Positions 12,201 to 23,700 of a DNA stretch of 64,000 nt are shown here, piece by piece. A program made the translations under genes and the position numbers. The stretch's first letter is position 1. Every line of letters begins with the position of its first letter. A model generated the notes under the pieces. That model made no database searches, was not told where the DNA came from, and saw only the letters and a program-made list of their open reading frames with translations. The DNA comes from Nemertoderma westbladi (taxonomy: Eukaryota > Xenacoelomorpha > Nemertodermatida > Nemertodermatidae): the NCBI GenBank assembly GCA_032718475.1, contig JAUCBJ010000641.1, positions 1-64,000 on the forward strand, written 5' to 3'.

Positions 12201-12240
12201 TCCGACTCACATCCCTAGGACTACTACACTAATCCGACTC
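6201..12240. repeat. 32-bp satellite array, about 188 monomers
   Basis: The unit begins CCTACTACACTAATCCGACT and ends CACATCCCTAGG, 32 bp in all. It is GC-moderate, with the AvrII palindrome CCTAGG at or near most unit junctions. Monomers differ by single substitutions (CTAGCA, CTAGGA, CTATGA, CCATAGG, GCGCTACT and others), and a few are shortened, for example near 6790 and 7280. Reused variant combinations show higher-order duplication. No frame of biological interest is seen. The array stops sharply at 12240. Confidence 0.97.
6291..9340. repeat. Higher-order duplication of about 1.65 kb inside the 32-bp array
   Basis: The variant string at 6291-7720 is repeated at 7943-9340. The rare monomer CTACTACATTAATTCGACT occurs at 6361 and 8013 (offset 1652). 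The shortened monomer GGACCACACACTAATC occurs near 7276 and 8896 (offset 1620). The 32-bp change in offset equals one monomer lost from the second copy. Smaller reused blocks occur at 9760-10340 and 11040-12130. Confidence 0.85.
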
Positions 12241-12599
12241 GTATAAGTCGATAAGGCTGGCTTATAGAGTATACCCTAGTTCGTTACAGAATAAATGAAA
12301 GAATGAAAAAATAAAAGAAAAAGCTTTAATATTAATATTGAAATAGAGTTCCATAAAATTTGAGGTGTCAAATATTATGTCGGATAACTCATCCGTTCTA
12401 AATTTACGTGAAACTTTATACATTTTTTATCACTAATATATATTTTTCAATATATATTGTGATCACCCCATGATCGGGGTGAATGAGTGTTTAATCGTTA
12501 TAAATAAAATTTAAATTAAAACAATATAGTTTAAAAATTTCACGTTAAAATAAACTTTAAATTTCACAGAATTCGATAATGATTTTAAAGAGGGACGGT
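12241..12599. other. Unique AT-rich spacer between satellites
   Basis: No gene is recognised. A short hairpin CACCCC-ATGATC-GGGGTG lies at about 12464-12481. The sequence is not part of either neighbouring satellite. Confidence 0.5.
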
Positions 12600-13009
12600 T
12601 GGGGCAGTCTAGCACGTGGTACAGGTGATGGGCTGAGCTGTCGCAAAAGTTGCATAAACACTGATCCGATCAATCATGGAATGGTTCAGAGTATGTGCAT
12701 AATTTGAAGTGCCAACGATGGGCCGTAGTTCTAGTTATGGTGTGGCTGTTCTGTTGGAGAGCTCCTATCCAAGAGGAATTTATAAACGCCGGTCCATTTA
12801 AGAAGCCCTGGTTTATAGAAGTATCATCACGCACTCGCCTGTATTGTCTATAGTCTTCAATTATTTCGAGTTTGAAAACGTTCGATGTTTTATCAATAAT
12901 GTCTTCATAAAATGTTTTTTCTTTTACGGCTCAGGGAGCCATAGTACAGTAGATGAGGCAGTTTTTGACAGTCCTAGCAGGCGTTTAACAAATCTTGCAT
13001 TAATTATAT
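12600..13009 (-). pseudogene. Degenerate LINE ORF2 3' fragment (post-RT region with Cys/His tail)
   Basis: Read on the minus strand from 13009, the first segment gives NARFVKRLLGLSKTAS. This resembles the region after the RT domain in many LINEs. A frameshift near 12940 leads to VKEKTFYEDIID, then YRQYRRVRDD and TRTTAHRWHFKLCTY. After an in-frame TGA near 12664 it gives CLCNFCDSSAHHLYHVLDCP. The C-x2-C…H…C arrangement resembles the zinc-knuckle-like tail at the end of LINE ORF2 proteins. One frameshift and one stop make it a relic. Its first 37 bp (12973-13009) are also the first monomer of the 37-bp satellite. The clade is not resolved, and homology is by motif reading only. Confidence 0.5.
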
Positions 13010-16000
13010 CCTAGCAGGCGTTTAACAAATCTTGCCTTAATTATATCCTAGCAGGCGTTTAACAAATATTGCCTTAATTATATCCTAGCAGGCGTTTAAC
13101 AAATCTTGCATTAATTATATCCTAGCAGGCGTTTAACAAATCTTGCCTTAATTATATCCTAGCAGGCGTTTAACAAATCTTGCCTTAATTATATCCTAGC
13201 AGGCGTTTAACAAATCTTGCATTAATTATATCCTAGCAGGCGTTTAACAAATCTTGCATTAATTATATCCTAGCAGGCGTTTAACAAATCTTGCCTTAAT
13301 TATATCCTAGCAGGCGTTTAACAAATCTTGCATTAATTATATCCTAGCAGTCGTTTAACAAATCTTGCCTTAATTATATCCTAGCAGGCATTTAACAAAT
13401 CTTGCCTTAATTATATAATAGCAGGCGTTTAACAAATCTTGCCTTAATTATATCCTAGCAGGCGTTTAACAAATCTTGCATTAATTATATCCTAGCAGGC
13501 GTTTAACAAATCTTGCATTAATTATATCCTAGCAGGCGTTTAACAAATCTTGCATTAATTATATCCTAGCAGGCGCTTAACAAATCATGCATTAATTATA
13601 TCCTAGCAGGCGTTTAACAAATCTTGCATTAATTATATCCTAGCAGGCGTTTAACAAACCTTGCATTAATTATATCCTAGCAGGCGTTTAACAAATCTTG
13701 CCTTAATTATATCCTAGCAGGCGTTTAACAAATCTTGCATTATTTATATCCTAGCAGGCGTTTAACAAATCATGCATTAATTATATCCTAGCAGGCCTTT
13801 AACAAATCTTGCATTAATTATATCCTAGCAGGCGTTTAACAAATCTTGCATTAATTATATCCTAGCAGGCGTTTAACAAATCTTGCATTAATTATATCCT
13901 AGCAGGCGTTTAACAAATCTTGCATTAATTATATCCTAGCAGGCGTTTAACAAATCTTGCATTAATTATATCCTAGCAGGCGTTTAACAAATCTTGCATT
14001 AATTATATCCTAGCAGGCGTTTAACAAATCTTGCATTAATTATATCCTAGCAGGCGTTTAACAAATCTTGCATTAATTATATCCTAGCAGGCGTTTAACA
14101 AATCTTGCATTAATTATATCCTAGCAGGCGTTTAACAAATCTTGCATTAATTATATCCTAGCAGGCGTTTAACAAATCTTGCATTAATTATATCCTAGCA
14201 GGCGTTTAACAAATCTTGCATTAATTATATCCTAGCAGGCGTTTAACAAATCTTGCATTAATTATATCCTAGCAGGCGTTTAACAAATCTTGCATTAATT
14301 ATATCCTAGCAGGCGTTTAACAAATCATGCATTAATTATATCCTAGCAGGCGTTTAACAAATCTTGCATTAATTATATCCTAGCAGGCGTTTAACAAATC
14401 TTGCCTTAAATATATCCTAGCAGGCGTTTAAAAAATCTTGCATTAATTATATCCTAGCAGGCGTTTAACAAATCTTGCATTAATTATATCCTAGCAGGCG
14501 TTTAACAAATCTTGCCTTAATTATATCCTAGCAGGCGTTTAACAAATCTTGCATTAATTATATCCTAGCAGGCGTTTAACAAATCTTGCATTAATTATAT
14601 CCTAGCAGGCGTTTAACAAATCTTGCATTAATTATATCCTAGCAGGCGTTTAACAAATCTTGCATTAATTATATCCTAGCAGGCGTTTAACAAATCTTGC
14701 ATTAATTATATCCTAGCAGGCGTTTAACAAATCTTGCCTTAATTATATCCTAGCAGGCGTTTAACAAATCTTGCATTAATTATATCCTAGCAGGCGTTTA
14801 ACAAACCTTGCATTAATTATATCGTAGCAGGCGTTTAACAAATCTTGCCTTAATTATATCCTAGCAGGCGTTTAACAAATCTTGCATTAATTATATCCTA
14901 GCAGGCGTTTAACAAATCTTGCATTAATTATATCCTAGCAGGCGTTTAACAAATCTTGCATTAATTATATCCTAGCAGGCGTTTAACAAATCTTGCATTA
15001 ATTATATCCTAGCAGGCGTTTAACAAATCTTGCATTAATTATATCCTAGCAGGCGTTTAACAAATCTTGCCTTAATTATATCCTAGCAGGCGTTTAACAA
15101 ATCTTGCATTAATTATATCCTAGCAGGCGTTTAACAAATCTTGCATTAATTATATCCTAGCAGGCGTTTAACAAATCTTGCATTAATTATATCCTAGCAG
15201 GCGTTTAACAAATCTTGCATTAATTATATCCTAGCAGGCGTTTAACAAATCTTGCCTTAATTATATCCTAGCAGGCGTTTAACAAATCTTGCCTTAATTA
15301 TATCCTAGCAGGCGTTTAACAAATCTTGCATTAATTATATCCTAGCAGGCGTTTAACAAATCTTGCCTTAATTATATCCTAGCAGGCATTTAACAAATCT
15401 TGCCTTAATTATATCCTAGCAGGCGTTTAACAAATCTTGCCTTAATTATATCCTAGCAGGCGTTTAACAAATCTTGCATTAATTATATCCTAGCAGGCGT
15501 TTAACAAATCTTGCATTAATTATATCCTAGCAGGCGTTTAACAAATCTTGCATTAATTATATCCTAGCAGGCGCTTAACAAATCATGCATTAATTATATC
15601 CTAGCAGGCGTTTAACAAATCTTGCATTAATTATATCCTAGCAGGCGTTTAACAAATCTTGCATTAATTATATCCTAGCAGGCGTTTAACAAATCTTGCA
15701 TTAATTATATCCTAGCAGGCGTTTAACAAATCTTGCCTTAATTATATCCTAGCAGGCGTTTAACAAATCTTGCCTTAATTATATCCTAGCAGGCGTTTAA
15801 CAAATCTTGCATTAATTATATCCTAGCAGGCGTTTAACAAATCTTGCCTTAATTATATCCTAGCAGGCATTTAACAAATCTTGCCTTAATTATATCCTAG
15901 CAGGCGTTTAACAAATCTTGCCTTAATTATATCCTAGCAGGCGTTTAACAAATCTTGCATTAATTATATCCTAGCAGGCGTTTAACAAATCTTGCATTAA

Positions 16001-16555
16001 TTATATCCTAGCAGGCGTTTAACAAATCTTGCATTAATTATATCCTAGCAGGCGCTTAACAAATCATGCATTAATTATATCCTAGCAGGCGTTTAACAAA
16101 TCTTGCATTAATTATATCCTAGCAGGCGTTTAACAAATCTTGCATTAATTATATCCTAGCAGGCGTTTAACAAATCTTGCATTAATTATATCCTAGCAGG
16201 CGTTTAACAAATCTTGCCTTAATTATATCCTAGCAGGCGTTTAACAAATCTTGCATTATTTATATCCTAGCAGGCGTTTAACAAATCATGCATTAATTAT
16301 ATCCTAGCAGGCCTTTAACAAATCTTGCATTAATTATATCCTAGCAGGCGTTTAACAAATCTTGCATTAATTATATCCTAGCAGGCGTTTAACAAATCTT
16401 GCATTAATTATATCCTAGCAGGCGTTTAACAAATCTTGCATTAATTATATCCTAGCAGGCGTTTAACAAATCTTGCATTAATTATATCCTAGCAGGCGTT
16501 TAACAAATCTTGCATTAATTATATCCTAGCAGGCGTTTAACAAATCTTGCCTTAA
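12973..16555. repeat. 37-bp satellite array, left segment (about 97 monomers)
   Basis: Units begin CCTAGCAGGCGTTTAACAAA and end TTAATTATAT, exactly 37 bp each, AT-rich. Common variants are GCATT or GCCTT before the TAATTA core, CATGCATT, TTTATAT, AGGCCTTT and AGGCATTT. Each monomer holds two TTAA sites. The array is broken at a TTAA (16552-16555) by the 4.2-kb transposon and resumes at 20756 in the same phase. Confidence 0.97.
16552..16555. repeat. TTAA target-site duplication, left copy
   Basis: The satellite monomer reads …CTTGCCTTAA and is then interrupted by the G-rich transposon end. The same TTAA restarts the monomer after the right end at 20756-20759. Confidence 0.9.
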
Positions 16556-16578
16556 GGGGGGGGTAGCATCCTTTTGGA
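16556..16578 (+). repeat. Left terminal inverted repeat of the transposon
   Basis: Eight G followed by TAGCATCCTTTTGGA. It pairs with the right end, which read inward is a G run followed by TAGCATCGTTTTTGA, two mismatches in the last 15 bases. Confidence 0.8.
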
Positions 16579-17520
16579 CTTGCTCCACGGTTTTGCTTAT
16601 AGCAAGGACAATTTTGATTTCTAGACCACATTATTTGGTCCAAGGCTCCTATAGATGTTGCTCTTCATGTTTCTGGAAAAAAATTTATTTTTAATTAAAA
16701 TGATTAAATTTTTAATCGAATTATTTACATTTTTAATTAAAATTAATTGAAACCCTAATGCTTTAGATCTACTTTCCATGGGAATGTAAGATTTGGTAAT
16801 AATGCTTTCAATAAGGTATAAATTGAAAGCTTTCAGCTCTGATTTTGAAAATTTCCAAAAATGGCCACTAGGTGGCGCTACAAATTTGCACATCAGTTGA
16901 ACCGATCTTTTATTGGGAAAAACAAGATTGTTTTCAAATAATTTGAAAATTCTGACCTGGAAGTTTTGTCGAGAAGTGCGCTGCTGACATCATATCCAAA
17001 ATTCAGATCAATAGCTTCAAAAATGACAGACTAGTAGGGTTTTGAAGAGAAAAAAAACCATTCTGAGATAAATGCCTTCAAAGTTCAAATGAAGAGATTT
17101 TTCAATATATTTTCGAAAGAATCACTTCTTTCGAAATGATTTCAACAGAATTTCCAACAAAAATATGCACAGGGGGGTTTTCGACACCGGGGAATAACAT
17201 GGCCAGGTTATTTTTTCAATCCGATGTCCGTGTGTCCGTCTGTCCATCTGTCTGTCTCACTGACTGTGACCAGTAGCATTGCAATTTAGCATGAATTCAG
17301 CTAAAAATATGAATAGATTTTCAGTAATGGAGAGAAGCATGGCAGGTTGTTTTTTAAATCCATGGGTTAGTTATGTGGATCTGCTCTAGTCTTTTTGTCA
17401 TTACAGACAGACAGACAGTCTGTCTGTCTGTCTGATATTTTGATCAATTATGATACACAGCTTGGCTGAATACAGTATAAAACAAAATAGCAAATAAACC
17501 ATCTATTTGGCAATCACAGT
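16579..17520. other. Transposon 3' non-coding region
   Basis: No convincing gene is seen. A 90-codon minus-strand frame at 16621-16893 has no recognisable similarity. The region holds a CCACTAGGTGGCGC motif at 16865-16878. It also has two diverged copies of a CATGGC-AGGTT-TTTTTT-AATCC segment (near 17200 and 17338). A near-perfect GACA/TGTC hairpin lies at about 17404-17435. Confidence 0.5.
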
Positions 17521-17526
17521 TTTATT
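17521..17526 (-). terminator. Candidate poly(A) signal of the transposase gene
   Basis: TTTATT on the plus strand reads AATAAA on the minus strand, about 100 bases downstream of the transposase stop codon. Confidence 0.5.
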
Positions 17527-17625
17527 CATTCTGAAAAATACTGTATAATGTATAGGCCTCTAATCCTAAGCCAAATATATAAACCCAAACACGATTTCAT
17601 AGTCTTGAGGAACCTACTAGTGTTC

Positions 17626-20177
17626 TTACATAGCATCCCCGAAGCCACCTGGGATATATGCTTGGTCATCACCGGCTAGTAGACCAGCCTTCTTAGACTT
17701 GCTACCTTTCCTGGAGTATTTGGCACGTTTCAACTTTCGAATCGAGCCAGCGATCCTTCTACTGTCACTCCTCTGAGCCAACACCGTGGCTGCCGATGTT
17801 TTTTCGATAGTCTGTTTGGACAACTTGCCGAGGACAAGGTTCCTAGCTGTAGCACCCTCATTGAAGGCAAGGACTGCAGCTGCAACTGCTAAAGATATGC
17901 GCTGTCTACCCCAAAACTTATGTTTGGGAGCTCTTGCCCAGATGAGGCTATTGAAGGATTCACTAACGTTCTGCGTATATCCGGGAACACACCGCCTGAG
18001 CAGGTTAATATCTGATAACCGTCTATACACAGGCAACAAAAGAGATAAGAATATTGGGTCCAAGTGGTAGTCTTTGTCTATGTGTTTCCCATCCTTTTTG
18101 TATGAACACCAGTTATTATCTGGGCAGAATTTATGGACATCTTCATCAGTTCCATGGCGTATCCCATGCCTAAACGATGCTAGAATGTTTCTCTTCATTG
18201 TCTGGACACACGCCGAAATTTCCACCTGGGTTCTAGCTGACCTGTCGATGGACGATCTAATGGCGTTGCCATAGTAACGGCTCAGTCTTTCTATAGTTGA
18301 TAGAGTCAGTCTATGCTTCGCACCACCAATAAACTTTCCATCTGCGAGTTTGCCCTTGTGTGAGTCCTTCAAATCGCGTAGAGCCTTTCCAAGTCTCTTC
18401 TTGACGTGGTTTACGCAGTCAATCTTGTTTACGCGTTTACACTGGACATCCCCAGTGTCATGCTTCGCCCAGATCGCCTTACCCGTGTCAGATTCATTGA
18501 AGAGAAGTTTCTCCTTATTTGATTTCTTGCTGTAAGTTTCGCAATCGTTACAAGATCCGTATATATCAGCAACGGCATTGTATGCCGTTGAATCTCCATC
18601 ACAGACTACAGATGTATAACTGAGTCCATGACTATCAGAGTCCTTTCCATCAACAGACTTCTGAAATAGTTCTATGGCTATGTCTGCTTCCATAGACCCG
18701 CTACTGCTTGAGTATCTGCCTGGACATTGCGGTATATGGTTTTCCATAAATGAAATATATGACTCTGAGTCTTTAGGATATGGGGCAAATTCACAAGCAT
18801 TGCAAATTTTATTTCTCATTGCGTAGTCTAGAATTTTTCCAGTTGCCATCCCAATGACTGCTCCCACCCCACTGTTTGAGGTATGCCCACGGGTACCCCA
18901 TGTGCCATCGAAAGAGACAGTGACCTAAAACAATATAATTAGTGAAAGTGAAATTTATTCTCAACAATAACAATAATAGTAACAACAATTCACAACTACA
19001 CATACCGGTAGCTCGGCAATAAAAATATTCAAAGTATTATTTAGTACGATAAAAGTAGTGTGTAGTATTTATTCAGTATATAAATAGGAGTATTTAGTGA
19101 AGTATATAGAACAGTACATGAGTATTTATGTGATGTTGTATTTATTTATATATAACTTACGATATTACTACCGGTACATACATTATATATTCATACTAGC
19201 TGATTAATACCCGTAGGCGTAGAGCCTAGGACAGTGTGCGTGTATGCAAAGATAAACAAACAAACACACACACAGACAACGACGACTTGCCACACAGCCT
19301 ATACCACTCAGAGTACTCAATTATGTATTCTGTTGAATTTTTAGCCCAATCTGACAGGGGGAAAATAGATCGCTGATGTGTAGATGGACAAACACACATA
19401 CACACACATTTTTAACCACCCTATGGTACCCCATGTCCGACAAATGGACAGAGACAGACATTGGCGGCTGAACCGAGAATTATAGATCTACCGGTATACA
19501 ATATATTATTATCCTACATACAGTACAGTACTTACATCTGAACCAACTTTGAGCTTCAACGCCTTTCGCGCTTCACTCATCTTCTCCTCTGCCAGATTAG
19601 ACACAACTGCGTTGATCTTATTGATGTTGAATGTCCATGTTGAATTTGCTAATGTGCACGGCATTTCCAAGCACTGACAGATAGTGTATAAGGTTTCTAT
19701 GCCGTTTCCAGTCTCACAAAGGCCATAGACCATTCGGCTATTCAAATCAGCAGAGTGCTGTTTATTGTAAACAGTATCATCTGTTCCATACTTTCCTTCA
19801 GCACACTGCAAAATATCGCTAAACTCACAATGTGAACACTGAAAATAAGCAACAGAGTCAATCCCGAGTGTAAGATGGGCCAACTGTTCGACCTTCAACT
19901 CTCCGGGGCACCCGCCGCTATTATGAGCACGTCCTACTAGGTCTGTGATATTCCGCATACTCATTATACGGTATCCAGTTGTACTGTTCGAGAATTCATT
20001 ACAGTTGTTCGTATTATCTCCTAACTTGTCAGTACTCGCTGTTATTATCGTCTTGTTTACTTCTTCCACTAATTCGACATTTGCGGACTCCACGGGATGG
20101 CGTGACAGGTACTGCGCCTTCTGTAGTTCAACCTGTCGGCTCTTAGTAAGCCTTGATAAAGCTTTCAATCTCGGCAT
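17626..20177 (-). CDS. Transposase, Mutator-like/Kolobok type, two exons (20177-19536 and 18924-17626)
   Basis: Predicted DDE-type cut-and-paste transposase of about 646 residues. Exon 1 (214 codons) ends KLKVGSD at 19536 and is followed by a GTAAGT donor. Exon 2 follows a TTTTAG acceptor at 18925-18926 and starts VTVSFDGTW, so the junction is in phase 0 and the intron is 611 bp. Exon 2 carries SFDGTW, C-x2-C (CNAC), SMEADIAIELF, VVCDGDSTAYNAV, CVNHVKKRLGKAL and GYTQNVSESFNSLIWARAP, then a Lys/Arg-rich tail likely to act in nuclear import or DNA binding. The two aspartate motifs plus NVSESFNS would supply the acidic triad by family analogy. The start at 20177 (MPRLKALSRL) is chosen over an upstream in-frame ATG at 20243 (MLYTNC), whose extra residues look non-conserved. 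No stop or frameshift is seen, so it may be active. Confidence 0.8.
18925..19535 (-). other. Transposase intron (611 bp)
   Basis: It begins GTAAGT and ends TTTTAG on the minus strand, with stops in all frames tried between the exons. It includes short CA/ACAC-rich stretches near 19260 and 19395. The phase-0 join restores the conserved block before FDGTW. Confidence 0.75.
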
Positions 20178-20734
20178 TGCAGCTCTCAAATGTGGCAACA
20201 CTAGGTACCGGTAGAACAACTGAATACAATTTGTATATAGCAAACCCCATGAATACTACAGTAGTTCAAATTTCCCGCCATGAAGAATAAGAGCTGGTAC
20301 GGTAGTATGTAGCGTTAGGTCAAAGTCGAGTTAGGTCCATTTCTTTATTTGCTAACTTTGGATCTATATCTGAATCTTCGGGTCAAAATTTAGATCCAGT
20401 GGCATTAGTATTGTAATGCCAATGTCTATCGATCGGGCCAGGCGGTGAATCCGCCAATGACCCAAATTTAGCAAACAAAGATACGGAACCTACCAGTACT
20501 TGGACCTAACGGTGCACAACCCAGGAGCTCCATACTGTATGTTGAATTTTTGTAAAGTCGAAAATTGTTTAAAAAATGCGGATCTTCTTCCAAACTCCAG
20601 TAATATAAATAGTGCTATCTCAATAACTAAGCAAAATTTTGTAAAACGGATTGCAGATTCGGGTTCCCCATAAAATTTTGGACAATAATCAATAAAAAAA
20701 AACGAAAATCTTTTTTTTTTCAAAAACGATGCTA
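20178..20734 (-). promoter_or_regulatory. Transposase upstream region within the transposon
   Basis: About 560 bp lie between the predicted start codon and the right terminus. No gene is recognised. It should contain the promoter and the transposase binding sites, but no clear TATA box was assigned. It includes the inverted-repeat cassette at 20314-20510 and a T-rich stretch next to the terminus. Confidence 0.35.
20314..20510. repeat. 197-bp inverted-repeat cassette with internal hairpins
   Basis: It starts GTTAGGTC and ends GACCTAAC. The arms are about 50 bp and imperfect; both contain a TTTGCTAA-type block, seen inverted as TTAGCAAA. Between them lie two perfect small hairpins: TGGCATTA-GTATTG-TAATGCCA near 20399 and GGCGG-TGAAT-CCGCC near 20440. 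It could be a nested MITE or a structured regulatory segment. No target duplication was seen. Confidence 0.6.
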
Positions 20735-20755
20735 CCCCCCCCCCCCCCCCCCCCC
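20728..20755 (-). repeat. Right terminal inverted repeat of the transposon with 21-base C run
   Basis: GATGCTA followed by 21 C. The left end has only 8 G, so the homopolymer has changed length on one side or is misassembled. Confidence 0.75.
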
Positions 20756-23700
20756 TTAATTATATCCTAGCAGGCGTTTAACAAATCTTGCATTAATTAT
20801 ATCCTAGCAGGCGTTTAACAAATCTTGCATTAATTATATCCTAGCAGGCGTTTAACAAATCTTGCATTAATTATATCCTAGCAGGCGTTTAACAAATCTT
20901 GCATTAATTATATCCTAGCAGGCGTTTAACAAATCTTGCATTAATTATATCCTAGCAGGCGTTTAACAAATCTTGCATTAATTATATCCTAGCAGGCGTT
21001 TAACAAATCTTGCCTTAATTATATCCTAGCAGGCGTTTAACAAATCTTGCCTTAATTATATCCTAGCAGGCGTTTAACAAATCTTGCCTTAATTATATCC
21101 TAGCAGGCGTTTAACAAATCTTGCATTAATTATATCCCAGCAGGCGTTTAACAAATCTTGCATTAATTATATCCTAGCAGGCGTTTAACAAATCTTGCAT
21201 TAATTATATCCTAGCAGGCGTTTAACAAATCTTGCATTAATTATATCCTAGCAGGCGTTTAACAAATCTTGCATTAATTATATCCTAGCAGGCGTTTAAC
21301 AAATCATGCATTAATTATATCCTAGCAGGCGTTTAACAAATCTTGCATTAATTATATCCTAGCAGGCGTTTAACAAATCTTGCCTTAAATATATCCTAGC
21401 AGGCGTTTAAAAAATCTTGCATTAATTATATCCTAGCAGGCGTTTAACAAATCTTGCATTAATTATATCCTAGCAGGCGTTTAACAAATCTTGCCTTAAT
21501 TATATCCTAGCAGGCGTTTAACAAATCTTGCATTAATTATATCCTAGCAGGCGTTTAACAAATCTTGCATTAATTATATCCTAGCAGGCGTTTAACAAAT
21601 CTTGCCTTAATTATATCCTAGCAGGCGTTTAACAAATCTTGCATTAATTATATCCTAGCAGGCGTTTAACAAATCTTGCCTTAATTATATCCTAGCAGGC
21701 ATTTAACAAATCTTGCCTTAATTATATCCTAGCAGGCGTTTAACAAATCTTGCCTTAATTATATCCTAGCAGGCGTTTAACAAATCTTGCATTAATTATA
21801 TCCTAGCAGGCGTTTAACAAATCTTGCATTAATTATATCCTAGCAGGCGTTTAACAAATCTTGCATTAATTATATCCTAGCAGGCGCTTAACAAATCATG
21901 CATTAATTATATCCTAGCAGGCGTTTAACAAATCTTGCATTAATTATATCCTAGCAGGCGTTTAACAAATCTTGCATTAATTATATCCTAGCAGGCGTTT
22001 AACAAATCTTGCATTAATTATATCCTAGCAGGCGTTTAACAAATCTTGCCTTAATTATATCCTAGCAGGCGTTTAACAAATCTTGCCTTAATTATATCCT
22101 AGCAGGCGTTTAACAAATCTTGCATTAATTATATCCTAGCAGGCGTTTAACAAATCTTGCCTTAATTATATCCTAGCAGGCATTTAACAAATCTTGCCTT
22201 AATTATATCCTAGCAGGCGTTTAACAAATCTTGCCTTAATTATATCCTAGCAGGCGTTTAACAAATCTTGCATTAATTATATCCTAGCAGGCGTTTAACA
22301 AATCTTGCATTAATTATATCCTAGCAGGCGTTTAACAAATCTTGCATTAATTATATCCTAGCAGGCGCTTAACAAATCATGCATTAATTATATCCTAGCA
22401 GGCGTTTAACAAATCTTGCATTAATTATATCCTAGCAGGCGTTTAACAAATCTTGCATTAATTATATCCTAGCAGGCGTTTAACAAATCTTGCATTAATT
22501 ATATCCTAGCAGGCGTTTAACAAATCTTGCCTTAATTATATCCTAGCAGGCGTTTAACAAATCTTGCATTATTTATATCCTAGCAGGCGTTTAACAAATC
22601 ATGCATTAATTATATCCTAGCAGGCCTTTAACAAATCTTGCATTAATTATATCCTAGCAGGCGTTTAACAAATCTTGCATTAATTATATCCTAGCAGGCG
22701 TTTAACAAATCTTGCATTAATTATATCCTAGCAGGCGTTTAACAAATCTTGCATTAATTATATCCTAGCAGGCGTTTAACAAATCTTGCATTAATTATAT
22801 CCTAGCAGGCGTTTAACAAATCTTGCATTAATTATATCCTAGCAGGCGTTTAACAAATCTTGCATTAATTATATCCTAGCAGGCGTTTAACAAATCTTGC
22901 ATTAATTATATCCTAGCAGGCGTTTAACAAATCTTGCATTAATTATCTCCTAGCAGGCGTTTTACAAATCTTGCATTAATTATATCTTAGCAGGCGTTTA
23001 ACAAATCTTGCCTTAATTATATCCTAGCAGGCGTTTAACAAATCTTGCATTAATTATATCCTAGCAGGCGTTTAACAAATCTTGCATTAATTATATCCTA
23101 GCAGGCGTTTAACAAATCTTGCATTAATTATATCCTAGCAGGCGTTTAACAAATCTTGCATTAATTATATCCTAGCAGGCGTTTAACAAATCTTGCATTA
23201 ATTATATCCTAGCAGGCGTTTAACAAATCTTGCATTAATTATATCCTAGCAGGCGTTTAACAAATCTTGCATTAATTATATCCTAGCAGGCGTTTAACAA
23301 ATCTTGCCTTAATTATATCCTAGCAGGCGTTTAACAAATCTTGCCTTAATTATATCCTAGCAGGCGTTTAACAAATCTTGCCTTAATTATATCCTAGCAG
23401 GCGTTTAACAAATCTTGCATTAATTATATCCTAGCAGGCGTTTAACAAATCTTGCATTAATTATATCCTAGCAGGCGTTTAACAAATCTTGCATTAATTA
23501 TATCCTAGCAGGCGTTTAACAAATCTTGCATTAATTATATCCTAGCAGGCGTTTAACAAATCTTGCATTAATTATATCCTAGCAGGCGTTTAACAAATCA
23601 TGCATTAATTATATCCTAGCAGGCGTTTAACAAATCTTGCATTAATTATATCCTAGCAGGCGTTTAACAAATCTTGCCTTAAATATATCCTAGCAGGCGT

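Larger units (their letters stand above)
16556..20755. mobile_element. Complete TTAA-targeting DNA transposon with a two-exon transposase (Kolobok / Mutator-like type)
   Basis: The 4200-bp element has inverted ends: GGGGGGGGTAGCATCCTTTT on the left and the complementary AAAACGATGCTAC plus a C run on the right. A perfect TTAA duplication flanks it inside an otherwise uninterrupted 37-bp satellite. It carries one minus-strand transposase gene, about 1 kb of 3' non-coding sequence and about 0.6 kb of 5' non-coding sequence with a hairpin-rich inverted repeat. TTAA targets are used by piggyBac and Kolobok among others. The transposase here is not piggyBac-like but has the Mutator-like domain architecture, so Kolobok is the favoured label by inference. 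All landmarks look intact, so the insertion is probably young. Confidence 0.85.

Noticed and set aside
16621-16893. 90-codon minus-strand frame in the transposon 3' region
   Set aside because: AT-rich, low-complexity composition, no recognisable domain, and downstream of the transposase poly(A) signal.
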